DNA of 64,000 bases from Liolophura sinensis (taxonomy: Eukaryota; Mollusca; Polyplacophora; Chitonida; Chitonidae): assembly GCF_032854445.1 (NCBI RefSeq), contig NC_088295.1:14433385-14497384 (forward strand). The letters are read 5' to 3'. Both the position numbers and the translations under genes were made by a program. The notes below the pieces were generated by a model, which worked only from the letters and a program-made list of their open reading frames with translations, was not told where the DNA came from and searched no databases. Shown piece by piece: positions 27,201 through 37,142 of this stretch (position 1 is the stretch's first letter; each line of letters opens with the position of its first letter).

Positions 27201-28410
27201 CATTATGTCAACTGTCAACCTGTCAAGTCAGAACCACAAAACACACAAGCCATAGTGTGTACTAATATTACTTGTACACGTACCAGATATGCACAACATG
27301 GACTGGTACCGAAGCGCATCAATGATAATACCAACCCACCAAAGAACTTCAAAGGTATGTATTGCCTTGTTTTGTTACCTTTTGACACAATAAGAATTAT
27401 GAATATATAAGGTTACAGTAAAACAATATTAAACAAATGAAAACACATCAATACAATGCCACAGAGCAAAACAAGCATGTCATAAAAAGTACCATAATAA
27501 TACGCACCTTATTTGCTTTGTACTTCTTCTTTGCCACTGTGTTCAGGTCCTCATGCATTTTATCCAGAAGCCACAGTAAAAACTCTTGAGCATCATGTTG
27601 AGAATATCCTTGATACTGATTGTTATATTTCCCAACAACATTTTTGAAGTGATTAGAAACATCAGATGTGTACCTGTTAGTCCACAAACTATGGACTAGG
27701 TAAGCCATTTGTTCTAGAACTTCTCCTTTTGTTCCAAATTTCTTAGAATTGCTTTTGTTGTGGTGGGCCAGGTCTGCTTTGTATTGTTCCCTAATGAAAT
27801 ACTCTGTGAGTGCATCAGTATGGCTTAAGCACTGCAGAATTGCATTCATAAAACAGGTATTTCCATGGTTTCTCAGTCCTACTGTACCTGGCGTTACACC
27901 GCCTTTTAGTTTAATTATTCGCTGTGTTAGAAGAGGTCTGTTACCAGACCTAATGAAGTCATCATCATTGCCGTGATCATGTCGGGTAAAATTAGTCTTG
28001 TGGGCTGACTGCTTCGTCTCACCTGGCATCGATTCGCTGTGTTTACTTTTTCGCCGTAAAGTCGGTGTGACTATAGCACGAACGTTGTAGCTATTCTCGC
28101 TATCCGATCCGTTCTGGACATTAGAATTCACTGTACGTCTCACCATTTTCATCACAGAATGTTTCATAGCCTTAAAGGACGGTCTTTTGTATTTTTTCTT
28201 CCTTTCTAAAGTAGAAATACCTTCTCTCTCAGCAACGTTTTCAATGTACTCTGAGCGACCGGCGGATCCACTGAGGTGAGCACTTCGGCTAACTTTGCGA
28301 TGTAACGGTGAAAGGCGTTGATGGCCGTAGTTAATCCCATCTTCGTCTTCATCGAGTAAATCTCCTTCTGAGGATGACCGTTGTCTTCCTCCAGGTATAG
28401 TTTCAGACAT
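5849..28410 (-). CDS. USP43/USP31-like: USP31/USP43-type ubiquitin carboxyl-terminal hydrolase, 11 exons (whole-gene span)
   Basis: A cysteine deubiquitinase that removes ubiquitin from proteins. Eleven minus-strand exons join in frame to 1,166 aa: 28410-27508, 18453-18133, 13108-12915, 10701-10584, 10115-10012, 9306-9217, 8716-8590, 8274-8152, 7661-7406, 7244-6348, 6216-5849. Visible: the Cys box NHGNTCFMN (Cys186), the [14 protein letters not shown] box, two zinc-knuckle pairs (CLNC after SSLT; CPYC), the HLKRFKQ strand, the His box GGHYTAF (His743) and FDDS (Asp760/761). N-terminal residues 1-160 are Ser-rich with a basic block at 71-93. After about residue 780 the protein is Pro/Ser-rich and probably disordered, ending ESSV, a class I PDZ-ligand pattern. 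Order and spacing match vertebrate USP43 and USP31 (about 1,120 and 1,350 aa), so this may be their single invertebrate counterpart. The ATG at 28410 has A at -3; an in-frame ATG at 28452 would add 14 residues. Intron 1 is 9 kb. Confidence 0.93.
6348..7244 (-). CDS. USP43/USP31-like: USP exon 10: end of catalytic domain, Pro/Ser-rich tail
   Basis: Residues 746-1045. It opens with [16 protein letters not shown] (catalytic Asp) and [10 protein letters not shown], the final strand of the fold. About 270 Pro/Ser/Arg-rich residues with many SP and TP pairs follow. Acceptor TTAATTGCAG, donor GTAAGT. Confidence 0.92.
7406..7661 (-). CDS. USP43/USP31-like: USP exon 9: catalytic His box
   Basis: Residues 661-746. 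Acceptor CCCAAACAG, donor GTAGGT, phase 1 out. It contains [20 protein letters not shown] and [15 protein letters not shown] with His743. A hydrophilic insert of about 35 residues (689-724) separates the two blocks. Confidence 0.94.
8152..8274 (-). CDS. USP43/USP31-like: USP exon 8: second zinc pair and HLKRF strand
   Basis: Residues 620-660. Acceptor GCTAATTAG, donor GTGAGA, phase 0. It contains [13 protein letters not shown] and [12 protein letters not shown], both hallmarks of the USP fold. Confidence 0.92.
8590..8716 (-). CDS. USP43/USP31-like: USP exon 7
   Basis: Residues 577-619. Acceptor [22 protein letters not shown] is the block before the second zinc pair. The donor AAG|GTTCAC is weak, but family alignment and phase 0 with the next exon fix the boundary. 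Confidence 0.87.
9217..9306 (-). CDS. USP43/USP31-like: USP exon 6
   Basis: Residues 547-577. Acceptor CTGTTTGCAG, donor GTGAGT, phase 2 in and out. HLKLVVEWD is nearly identical to the same strand in USP31/43. Confidence 0.9.
9486..9563. repeat. A-rich low-complexity tract
   Basis: Runs of A broken by single C or G (AAAAACAAAAACAAAAC). In USP intron 5. Confidence 0.9.
9640..9830 (-). repeat. Diverged SINE-like copy
   Basis: TTTATTTGATTGATGTTTTG, then ATATCATGGCGGTCATTATT and GGAGGAAAATCTGATGGAGT follow the SINE body order, but with many changes. In USP intron 5. Confidence 0.5.
10012..10115 (-). CDS. USP43/USP31-like: USP exon 5
   Basis: Residues 513-547. Acceptor GCCCTTTCAG, donor GTCAGT, phase 2 out. 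It contains FRLRVVDG, matching the SLRVV strand of vertebrate USP31/43. Confidence 0.85.
10509..10530. repeat. C12-A10 homopolymer pair
   Basis: Twelve C then ten A, 54 bases past the donor of USP exon 4 in the transcribed direction. Confidence 0.9.
10584..10701 (-). CDS. USP43/USP31-like: USP exon 4
   Basis: Residues 473-512. Acceptor TCAGTTACAG, donor GTAAGG, phase 0 out. It corresponds to the weakly conserved stretch where USP31 reads GLPFVLHL; here it reads FCSPQVMQV. The open frame runs on at both ends, but splice sites and family alignment limit it to this segment. Confidence 0.8.
10702..12914 (-). other. USP intron 3
   Basis: A 2.2-kb intron. No exon or known repeat seen. A small palindrome-rich patch lies at 12450-12480 (CTGGATCTGATCTTGCCGATCCAG). 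Confidence 0.6.
12915..13108 (-). CDS. USP43/USP31-like: USP exon 3: insert between finger segments
   Basis: Residues 409-473. Acceptor TCTCTTACAG; donor GTGAGT splits the Trp473 codon (phase 2). [11 protein letters not shown] matches the segment that follows the first zinc pair in USP31/43. Confidence 0.88.
14336..14480 (-). repeat. Possible old SINE-like remnant
   Basis: TTTATCTGATTGTTGTTTAA then TGCCATAGTCAAAAGC resembles the tail and body order of the SINE (TACTCAAGAATATTT) at low identity. A similar remnant begins at about 40370. Confidence 0.3.
16568..16590. repeat. 23-base G run
   Basis: Uninterrupted G on the plus strand in USP intron 2. The length is probably imprecise in the assembly. 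Confidence 0.95.
17494..17600 (+). repeat. Unnamed dispersed repeat R1, copy 1
   Basis: Shares TCTAAGGATGGCTT, TATTTA-TGATA, TGGAGA and ATTGTA-C-TA-TAGCTACC in order with 32401-32515. In USP intron 2. Confidence 0.68.
18133..18453 (-). CDS. USP43/USP31-like: USP exon 2: fingers region, first zinc pair
   Basis: Residues 302-408. Acceptor TTATTTCAG, donor GTAGGT, phase 0 at both ends. It carries [20 protein letters not shown], the most recognisable USP31/43 block after the Cys box, followed by a ubiquitin-like insert typical of the family. Confidence 0.93.
19868..19990 (-). repeat. SINE fragment, internally deleted
   Basis: TAATCAAGAATATTTCACAC followed by GGAGGAAACTGAGCAGAGGC and CCCACGCCCATCTGCAGG: tail and body of the SINE with a gap. 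In USP intron 1. Confidence 0.65.
20651..20973. repeat. Tandem duplication, two units of about 160 bp
   Basis: Unit 1 is 20651-20807 and unit 2 is 20808-20973. Both run from GAGCAGACCAGTGAGTGTGA to TTTTCATATAAAGAGT and differ at only a few sites, plus about nine extra bases in unit 2. In USP intron 1. Confidence 0.93.
24421..24556 (-). other. Orphan open segment, possible unassigned exon
   Basis: The minus strand reads [20 protein letters not shown] and on through [16 protein letters not shown] to a TAG stop, after a weak acceptor CACATACAG. The peptide is helical and looks protein-like, but I cannot place it in the USP protein or name it. It could be an alternative last exon of the USP gene, a fragment of another gene, or chance. 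Confidence 0.2.
27508..28410 (-). CDS. USP43/USP31-like: USP exon 1: N-terminal region and catalytic Cys box
   Basis: Codes for residues 1-301. It holds the Ser-rich N-terminus, the basic block at 71-93, the catalytic Cys186 and the [12 protein letters not shown] helix. It ends AAT AAG with donor GTGCGT, phase 0. The first M of the open frame is at 28452, but MSETIPGG at 28410 looks the better start. Confidence 0.92.
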
Positions 28411-28720
28411 GTTATGGACTAGAACAGCGCTTACGTTACAGTGTGGCCGCACAAACTAATTGTGTCAGTGCTCACACCTGCCTCCGCCAACCTTCCTGCC
28501 ATGTTATGCTGCGGAATTGTGGGATCAAAGCAGACAGCACCAGAACGAGGCTGGCCTAAATAACCCAACACGGCGGGAAATCAGCAGGAAAGCTAACCTG
28601 AGGCAAACAGGTAAGACGTCTGACACCGAACTGACATCTCACCACTTCCTCTGTAGGCGTCCTGGTGATGCGCTCAGATGATGGAATAATGCCAATCTGT
28701 TGTTGGGAGAGTTTCCCACT
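28411..28720. promoter_or_regulatory. Likely USP promoter; possible non-coding first exon of MGMT on the plus strand
   Basis: GC-richer than its surroundings, directly upstream of the USP start. It has an E2F-like GGCGGGAAA (28572-28580). On the plus strand AAACAG|GTAAGA at 28610/28611 is a strong splice donor, which could end a 5' non-coding exon for MGMT, whose first coding exon needs one. GACAG|GTGAGT at about 31155 is a competing candidate. Confidence 0.35.
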
Positions 28721-31703
28721 GCGAACACACTAACATCACATGCCACCCCCACCCCGCCATATTCCTTGATGTAACGAAATTTGGGCTGTCAGTAAGGTCT
28801 TGTTCTTAGCAGTTTAGCTCGTAGGCCACCCTATACTGCCACAGTAATCTTACATGTTGGTCATAATACTAACGATATTCTGCTGGAGATCAGGATGTAC
28901 AAGATGCTGAATAAAAAAGGGCTGGTGTTTATACGAAATTTACTGGGTTGTCAATTAGACCCAACTCCTTTTCTTACATTGGTCTAGCGTCATTGGTATC
29001 TCGACACTAACAGTATTAATTTCGCATTCAACGAAGGCCCAGGCCGATTCTCTTTGTTATCGTACAACTCTTGTGCGAATAAAAGACACCAACCTAAAAA
29101 CCTGCTCAATCCTGGGTTGAGTCACACCTAGCTAAGACCTTTGAAGAGGAAGTTGTAACTTCCTGGCTTGGCGTTCAGCATGAAGGGGATAAAGCAAAGA
29201 CGTGTATCAGTATAATGGCTTGGGTGAGGTGGCTTACTTGCCTTCGGAAAGTCGTCTCAATGAAGCAACACTAGATAAAAGAGGGATGGAAATCCGTTCT
29301 GCAACAAGGAGACACATTACATATACTCTGAGGACTCCTTCGTCGCCATATGACTGAAAAATTGTTAAGTACAACCCCAAGCATTCACACACTCCATATC
29401 TTTTAGCATGTGATTCTGAGATATTAGTGCAAGGGGCTCACCAGGCCTGCACAAAATTATTTTGAGAAGAGGAAAGGAAATTAATATTTGTGTGGATTTC
29501 AATAACATTTGACCCCGAAATGGATTCATACATGTACATGCAGGAAGCATTAAGTTAATAAGGGAGGGGCCTCCGTGACTCAGTTGGTTAGCATACTAGC
29601 GCAGCTTAATGACCCAGGAGCCTCTCACCAATGCGGTCTTGGTGAGTTCAAGTCTAGCTCATGCTGACTACCTCTCCGGCCATAAGTGGGAACCTGCAGA
29701 TGGTCGTGGGTTTTTCCCCATAGAGAAATATTCTTGAGTACGGCATGAAACACCAATCAAATAGATAAAAAGTTAATGAGGGCCCTATTCTCTTTTATCC
29801 ACAACAGGAATTGTGCTGCTGTTTTATAGGTGATTTAAAGGCCCACTTCATTTCACAAAGTACTTTGCAGAATGGACTGAAGGGATTTTTCAGTTCATGG
29901 TTTCGAGCACCCGGGTTCCTAAATGGACAAAATGCTGATTTTTGCAGATCACTAAAATTTAAAGTACTCTGGGACATTGAAAGTATTATATCTGATGGCT
30001 AAACACATTCTGGTTATTTTTCTGGAAAGAATTTCTTACCTAAAAGCAACATGTTTGATTTTTTTTTGTTTAGATCGTCTTCAATACCTACCTCTCCTGG
30101 GTTAAATCCACTTTCACCTCCTGTTGAGTGCTTTAGTCCCATGACCAAAGTGTTTACTGAGGATTGGCTCAGAGCAGCTATAATATCACTCCAAAACTAT
30201 GATTAATTGAGTGATTAAATGTTAAGTCAGGTAAATATCTGAAATTTATGAAAATAACCTCAATGTTTAATTAAATTAACTAGTGTTTTAATGTAAGAAA
30301 AACAACAACATGAAATCTTCAAACAAATACTGAAAGTAATTGAATTTAAGGAGCCTTCTCCTTGGCTTCCCTGTGTATACATGAAATGGTTTTGCTTGAT
30401 ACTGACTATGAAAACAGTACCACGGTTATATCCTGGAGGTATGTATGGAAGTAGGCCTTACTACCCTGAGTGAAATCTCCCGTGGCCGTGCAGCCTTTTA
30501 TATTCAGTGTATACCATGCCTCACAGTGCATACACCAGCCAGGCTTAGGGTGAACTGCCAGGAAAAGTATTCCATCATGGCCACTAACTTTGAGTAAAAA
30601 AATTAACTGAATGTACATGTGGAAATTTAGGGCCCCCTGAGCGGTTCTTACCAAGTGTGTTTTGTGTGAACACTACATTCCTGTATTTCTCAAAATGCCC
30701 GGTCAACTTAGGTGCTCATTTGTAGTCCCCGCTTATTAGGAGAATTAAGCTGAATAGGTTTACCTGATGTGAATACATGCCTCTGTTGAACATTCATTAG
30801 CTTCTTGCTAATGTTTGTCAACATAACCTGTAAACCACTGGTTATGGAGACTTATACAAAGTTAGCATTAATCGCAGTGTGCCATCATGTGGTGCATCGC
30901 AATGGAATGTCGTAGCCAAATCCGACTGCCGTTAGACAGGAATGCCATCCACACTCATGTCATATGCCATATATACATGCTCTGTATGCAGACAGCTTCC
31001 TACTGTTTTTACGAATATTAAAACCCATCAGGGGTAAAATATTGGGGAGTATATAGCAGGCTACGTGTGGTACACCTTACTGGCTAATTCCTTTACGCCA
31101 TATACGTGAAGGCATGCACAGGGCCAGGTGCAGCAAGAAATAACCGACAGGTGAGTTGGCGACATGTTGATCAGTAACAAAGTGAATTCAGTAAGATAAA
31201 TATGTCTTAATACTTGTTAAAACAAGAAAATAGGACAAAAAACTTTGGTCATAATTTTGTTGAAAATGAAGAGGAATTCAAACATGACTGCCGGAATGTT
31301 TCTGTTTATAATGTTAGGCTATTTGCTTTTAAACATGTTATTCCCAAGGAAATTGCAAATTTCTTCTGCTGTGATAAGTGAATCAAAGTGGTGTAACATC
31401 TGTTCTGTTATCCTATCTTTATTAATTATTCGCTGCTTGTATAGGGGGCCTCTTTTGTGAGCAAGCGACGCACGACTGGGTGGTGAGTACCTATCACCAC
31501 AGATGTCAAAAGCTGCTGTTCTCTTAGAGTGTATGCGCTGTCATCTGCCTTAGGGTAGACAGGTTAATCCCCTGTTAAAACAAAGCCCAAGTCCTGCTGC
31601 CTCGGTACCGTACATTAAACACTTTGAAGAGCCTGAGTTGTGCCTGCTTACATGTATGCCTGCATGGTTATATTATGTAGAACTAGAGATTTCTCTGTTT
31701 CAG
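28721..31703. other. USP-MGMT intergenic region
   Basis: Contains the SINE at 29565. GACAG|GTGAGT at about 31155 could be the donor of a non-coding MGMT exon. No coding sequence recognised. Confidence 0.5.
29565..29769 (+). repeat. tRNA-headed SINE, internally shortened
   Basis: GGCCTCCGTGACTCAGTTGG head with A-box and B-box (GAGTTCAAGTC), tail CAATCAAATAGATAAA. Direct repeats AAGTTAATAAGGG (29552-29564) and AAGTTAATGAGGG (29770-29782) flank it. About 50 bases of the usual body are missing. Confidence 0.85.
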
Positions 31704-32262
31704 GATATATTAAAGATGCCAATAAAACCTGGACTCAAGTGTCACTATGGACCAACTAACACTTTCCTCGTGGAAACAGCAATAGGGTTGATGGAGTTGG
31801 TATGCTGTCCCAAGGGAGTTCACTCTCTCAGTCAGCTGTCTACAATCACTGATGCCAACTTCAAACCCAGGCCAGGGTAAGACAAAATAAGGTGGTCATT
31901 TAAAATGAGGGAACCAAGCATTTCTTGGTAAGCCTTGTCTTTATACTTGCATAGAATTAACTGTTTACAGAACACTGTATTGCATTTAAAGTTTCGCTTT
32001 TTTAAGTGACACATTTTTAGCTCGCCTGTATAGAGTACCCTAGGCATTTGCATTTTTGTCCAATAATAGAGAAAGCAATGTTAAACAAAATGTTCGTGGC
32101 GTTACCTTATAAAGTTCTGCAGGTATTGAGTTCAGGGTTTGCACACATGTAGAACACAATAGCATGAGAGGGATATTCCATCATTATTTGAATGTGTGCA
32201 TATTAAGTACCAGAAATTACTGAATGTCTGACTTAGTGCATTGTGCAGAAGGCCAGAATTAA

Positions 32263-32324
<62 letters not shown>

Positions 32325-35030
32325 TTTTCTTTTTTTTTGCTGATCGTTTGAAATGTCACTTTGTTTATACAGTGCTCTTTCAAGATATACAATTTCCTTA
32401 GTCCGAAAATCCGGTCTAAGGATGGCTTATATTTACTGATACTTGGAGACCACTGTCATCCTTAGCCCAAACGATGTGTGCACCAGATTATGACATTGTA
32501 CCTGTATTCAGCTACCGAGCGACAAAGCTCCCTGCCTATGCAATACTTAATATCCAAATCCACTTAATACATGGTCTGTCCACAAGGTAATACATTTATG
32601 CACCTTTTGAAACCATTGACACTGACATTTATTTGATATTTGCTCAGAAGATCTCAATCGAATTCAAAAATAAGGTCTGCTTTGAGCTCCTCACTATGTG
32701 ATGCCGCTGACACGATTGGCCTAAATTGATCCACATCAATCACGTTGACGTTTGTTGAGAATCTTCACATGATGTAAAAAATATATCACAACGTTATTTA
32801 AGTATTCCAATCTATAGAACAGCTCAGCACGGAAACGTGAACAACAGTGTTTTGAAAGCTGATTGTTGAGTGTGGAGGACCAGACGCTTTAAAATGTCAA
32901 GAAATTGACGCTGTGACTGCGAATTTTTTTTTTTTTTTTTTGTATCACCTAAAGGCCAATCACATTGTGCATGTGCGGCGCGTGAAAACAATAGTTACAC
33001 GTTTGAGAGTAGGGCTCAGGAAGCAAGATATTATCAAGTTACCACTCGTATGCGCCACGGAATGAGATTAATATTGTCCAAAAGACCATGAAGTCTTCAG
33101 CGAATGTAGGCCTAATTCTTTTGACATTTGCCGATGACACGCAAGTGTTTTCTCGTATTTTTAAGAAAGGAAGAAAAGTTCCCAAATACATATTTTACTA
33201 TGGATAGCTTCTCGGCTTTGAACTAAACCGTACCCAGTATTTAAGGTTCACAGCCAATGTCTCGGCTAACAGTGTTGGCAGCAGAGGTATTATTTTAAGG
33301 CCTTTGTGTGATTTTGAAAGTGCATGATTTCCACAGGCCAAACTCTAGGTAAAACACAGTATCAGTGCTCATGCCTTAAAGCAGACACTGATTTTTCTTC
33401 TTCAGACAGAAAGTGTGCGTGAAGTCCCAACTGTACCAGGATAATGGGTACACCTATAAACCTGCCGTACAGTGTGTGGAATGGCTGAGAGATTACTTTT
33501 CTCCAGGCAGAATTACCTCAGAGCCCCCTCGTCTCTGTATCACGGGCGCCAAGGAGGGTAAGTATGTCGGGTCAATATCCTGAACCTCCAAAATTACAAG
33601 CCAGAATTCTTCCTCTAATTGACTGAAAAAATGTTAAAGTATTGTTATGCAACAGATAAACAAAATCTTGAGATAATATTACATTATCAGCCACTGCCTA
33701 ATCAGTCATGACTGAACATCATGTAATGCAACACGTGTTGTTTATTCCCGGTGAGTTGGATCGTGCACCTAGTGGAGTGAGACATCTTGATTTCCCTTCT
33801 GATAGATCAGGCGTAATGATATTTCATACTTCATGTCTTCTTCCATGAAATGCAGTCTATACAGTCAAACACCCTTGTTCATTTACTTGTGGAAGTGCCA
33901 TCCTGTATGTTCAATCTGTGCTGTGATTCCTTCATGTACTGTGTAGTGTGCCTGTAATTGTACTGGGTGTTCAACATTCCTGATTGTGTCCTGAAATTGT
34001 GCGGACTCCTGTACACATTGATGTTTTCTGTGCCATCAACCATGGATTTTTGTCGTTCTCTGTCTGCATTTGTGTTGACAAATGTAGTGATGTTTCACCT
34101 TTGCCACGAATTTTGGTTTGTCGTCTTTCTCAGTCTACCTGTATGCCAATTTCTGCAACTGTTTCTTATTATGCCATAATTTCTGGATTCCTACCGTCTG
34201 TGTGTCTGCTTTTGTGCTATGTTAAGTAGCTATTTACATGCTTGTGGCACGTTTCATAGACTTCTGCCAGGGTTACTGGATTTGTGTTGCGCTGTGTCCT
34301 TGTGACGTGTCATGAGTTCTGGAATTGTACTGTAAATGTTGTGATTCGTTTTTTCCTGTTTTGATTTTTGTCCCATTGTAAATTTATTAAATGTTTAAAC
34401 CTGTGCAAAGACTGTGTCAGGTATGTTGTCTTTCAAGTAACTAGACTGGGTAACATAGCTTGTACGTGTGGAAATCTATGTTGACATAAGTAATACTCTC
34501 TTCGTATGGCTAATGTTACAAGAGTTTTGACTGATCAGGTTGTATGTTCTAATCCAGCTCAAGCTTGGCTGTGGCCTTTCAAGTCAGGAATGCTACACTT
34601 GGTAAAGGTGTGGTGGTTTCTCCTGTGCTACGTCCATTTTTTTCCACCAGTAAGCCTGACAGCTATTTTGATTACAGAACAATTTGAGAGCTGCATTAAA
34701 CACCAAATGAATATATAAAAAAACATTTCACACCTTTTGCTTTGCTTTTTTGCTTTAAATTTTTTCATAGGCTCATTTACTGGAAAAGTATGGAAGACCT
34801 TAGCGGAGAAAGTGACTTACGGTCAGACAATATCATACCGAGACTTGGCCGTGCTGTGTGAGTGCCCGAATGGCAGCCGTGCCATCGGTCAGGCTATGAG
34901 GTCTAACCCATACCAGCTGATCGTCCCATGTCACAGAGTTATACAGAGCTCAGGCAAACTAGGCAACTACAGCAGCGGTCAGAAAAACACAGTGAAAGAG
35001 TGGCTGCTCAATCATGAAGAGGCTATTTGA
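31704..35030 (+). CDS. MGMT: Methylated-DNA--protein-cysteine methyltransferase (MGMT), 3 coding exons (whole span)
   Basis: Suicide repair enzyme that moves the alkyl group from O6-alkylguanine in DNA to its own cysteine. Coding parts 31716-31876, 33406-33557 and 34771-35030 join in frame to 190 aa (human MGMT has 207). Visible: PCHRV with acceptor Cys158; the helix-turn-helix region ISYRDLA...SRAIGQAMRSNP with the Arg that takes the place of the flipped base; and the GNYSSG...KEWLL end typical of the family. The N-terminal half is diverged, as usual. The start is the ATG at 31716 (A at -3), which lies only 12 bases after an acceptor, so a non-coding 5' exon must lie upstream. The gene is head to head with the USP gene and tail to tail with the PP1-like gene. 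A plausible AATAAA is at 35575-35580. Confidence 0.95.
31716..31876 (+). CDS. MGMT: MGMT coding exon 1
   Basis: Residues 1-54. The exon itself begins at 31704 after TCTGTTTCAG. Donor GTAAGA leaves phase 2. It encodes the N-terminal beta domain, including CHYGPTNTFLVE. Confidence 0.87.
32263..32338. repeat. (AT)n microsatellite followed by a T run
   Basis: More than 25 AT dinucleotides, then about 20 bases of nearly pure T. In MGMT intron 1. Confidence 0.95.
32401..32515 (+). repeat. Unnamed dispersed repeat R1, copy 2
   Basis: GTCTAAGGATGGCTTATATT through ATTCAGCTACCGAG; same orientation as the copy at 17494. In MGMT intron 1, shortly after the (AT)n tract. Confidence 0.68.
33406..33557 (+). 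CDS. MGMT: MGMT coding exon 2
   Basis: Residues 54-105. Acceptor TTCTTCTTCAG, donor GTAAGT, phase 2 in and phase 1 out. VEWLRDYFSPG matches the helix linking the two domains. Confidence 0.88.
33558..34770 (+). other. MGMT intron 2
   Basis: T/G-rich, especially 33880-34420, with loosely repeated TGTG-rich phrases. No feature recognised. Confidence 0.6.
34771..35030 (+). CDS. MGMT: MGMT coding exon 3: active-site domain
   Basis: Residues 105-190 and a TGA stop. Acceptor TTTTTTCATAG. It holds the DNA-binding helix-turn-helix, PCHRV (Cys158) and the conserved C-terminal helix ending KEWLLNHEEAI. Confidence 0.96.
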
Positions 35031-35574
35031 AAACCTGTTTATTCATGAATGTTTTTTTTTTCCACAATGTATTAAGGTGGAACTGATAACTACATGTCAC
35101 CAATAGTTCATTAGGAGTGACAGGATACAAATATCGCTGCTAATTATGTCATTGTTTATTTGATTCAGTTATCGCCATGAAAGATTCATGTCATATATGC
35201 ATCAACATTTCTGGAAGGATTGACTTCATTGCATTTGTTGGCATGTTGCAGATGTACCAGCTGTTTTGGTTATCGTAGTGGTAAATAGCTGTTACCTGTA
35301 TGTAAGTAGTCTCTATGTGCATACACTATCCAAAATACAGAACATTGCCACTGCTAATTTTTTTTCAGGAATCTTAGTATCATCTTGATGTAGCTAGTTG
35401 CCAGTAACATTGAGAGTTGTGCTCAAATAGCTTCTTGAAGACAGTGCATACCTAGTAAAAAGATTCCTTGTGATATCAGTCAGTTTTAATATTTGCTAAT
35501 TAGTAATAAGACTCACCAAAATTATATTTTTGAAAATAGACATGTACATGTAATGCATATTGTTTGATATTGGA

Positions 35575-35580
35575 AATAAA
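35575..35580 (+). terminator. MGMT: Candidate MGMT poly(A) signal
   Basis: AATAAA 545 bases past the MGMT stop, with T/G-rich sequence downstream. Confidence 0.4.
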
Positions 35581-37142
35581 TCTGGATTGCTCGAGTACAA
35601 ATATGTGAGGTGTATAGTTAAATATGGTCATCACACAGAGCATAATTGGGTACCATGATCATGGGCTTATACAAACTGAGGAAGGATGCCACTCAGTGTG
35701 CCATATATTGCCCATTCTTTGTGCTGTAGTTGATTGATTTTGGATATCGCCATTAAATCCTTGAGTCTTGATGGAGACAACATTTATAGAAAGTAATGGA
35801 CATAGTAACAGGAATCAGAAATCAGTATTATACATGTATCTATGACCGCTGTTTGATCTGTGGACTTAAATGATTCTTATACCTGTATGAATATGCATGT
35901 AATTATGACAGTGGTTAGATAAGCAGATGCTACTGTACATGGAATATTAAAACACTGAGCACCAGATCATGTTATTTCAACATTACTGTTCATTTAAGTT
36001 GCGCTAAGTAAAATGTTACGGAAATCTGATACATATTGGTTAATGTTTATTCCGTGTTTTCTTTCAATAGCTAATTGCCAACAGAATTAACATTGAGTGG
36101 ATGTGAGAGATAGATAAAGGTTCATTCCGAGTCCGTTTGGAGAGTATCGGCAGTATTGTCTATAGAAGTCATCTTTGCCTGTGGACTTGTCCATCTCAAA
36201 TGGCAATTGTTTTACACTGATTCTGTCAGCAAAACATCTGTAGCTTTGGTTTAGGACTCTTTAAAATTAATATCTGTAAGATATAGTCTGATGCTCTCAG
36301 CAGTTTGACATTAGGTCAAGCTAGGGAGAGGGTGGTGGCCCTGTGATTAGTTGCTTTTGTTTTACCAGAAATGGGGTTCATTCACATTCTCTTGCTTCCA
36401 TTGGGCGAAAAGGTGATGTTACTTTAATGTGTGCAGCTATTGGTGAGTTTGCCTTCCACCAGTAGATGCAAGACATTGGAAAGTTCACAAGTAACTTGCC
36501 GAAGACTGATGGTTTAAAACGTCCTCTGCCAACATACTAGGCTGCCATTAATATGATTTAAGGTGTTAGTCTAATAGTCACAGCTGTTCTGTTCACTGTT
36601 TGAACTGACATGTATGCCTGAGAATGTATCACAATCTAGTCAAATCAAAAACATTTATCAGTAGAGGCCTGGCACCGCATATCTTGTGAAATTTGGTTGA
36701 AGGGTGCTGTCTGAGATTTGGAAAGTATAAGATAATTTGATTTGTCGTATTAAAAAAAAACAAAGTTGAGATCATTGGTGGTTGTCCCTTGTGGAGGGGA
36801 CATGCTGCACCTTGGCTTGTGCGTCTGTGATTTACTAACACTAGCTCAGCAGTGCTATATGATAAGCAGAGAGCGGTACCCGGACAGAGGCTGACCTTTC
36901 CCCCTCCAAGAAGAAAACATGAACAAATACCATGGGAAGCTGGAGTTGAAGCTGAAGCTGCCTCACTATACATGGTACTAGAAGATTTGTACCTCAGAGT
37001 ATTGTCTCCATCTCGCTTTGTTTGGCTACAAATGTATTTTTTTGGCGTCTGATAAACTCATTCCCCACTCATACAAGCAGAAAATCATCAAAAATATCGG
37101 CACAGATTGTCTGTACCAGTGACCATAACTTTACATATATTT

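Larger units (their letters stand above)
18454..27507 (-). other. USP intron 1 (9 kb)
   Basis: Separates the Cys-box exon from the zinc-finger exon. It holds the SINE fragment at 19868, the 160-bp tandem duplication at 20651 and the orphan open segment at 24421. The rest is AT-rich with frequent TACATGTA. Confidence 0.7.
31877..33405 (+). other. MGMT intron 1
   Basis: Holds the (AT)n tract, R1 copy 2 and a T run at about 32925. No exon seen. Confidence 0.7.

Noticed and set aside
33958-34229. Hydrophobic open frames in MGMT intron 2
   Set aside because: A T/G-rich intron gives Phe, Leu, Cys and Val-rich frames by composition; no family motif or splice context.
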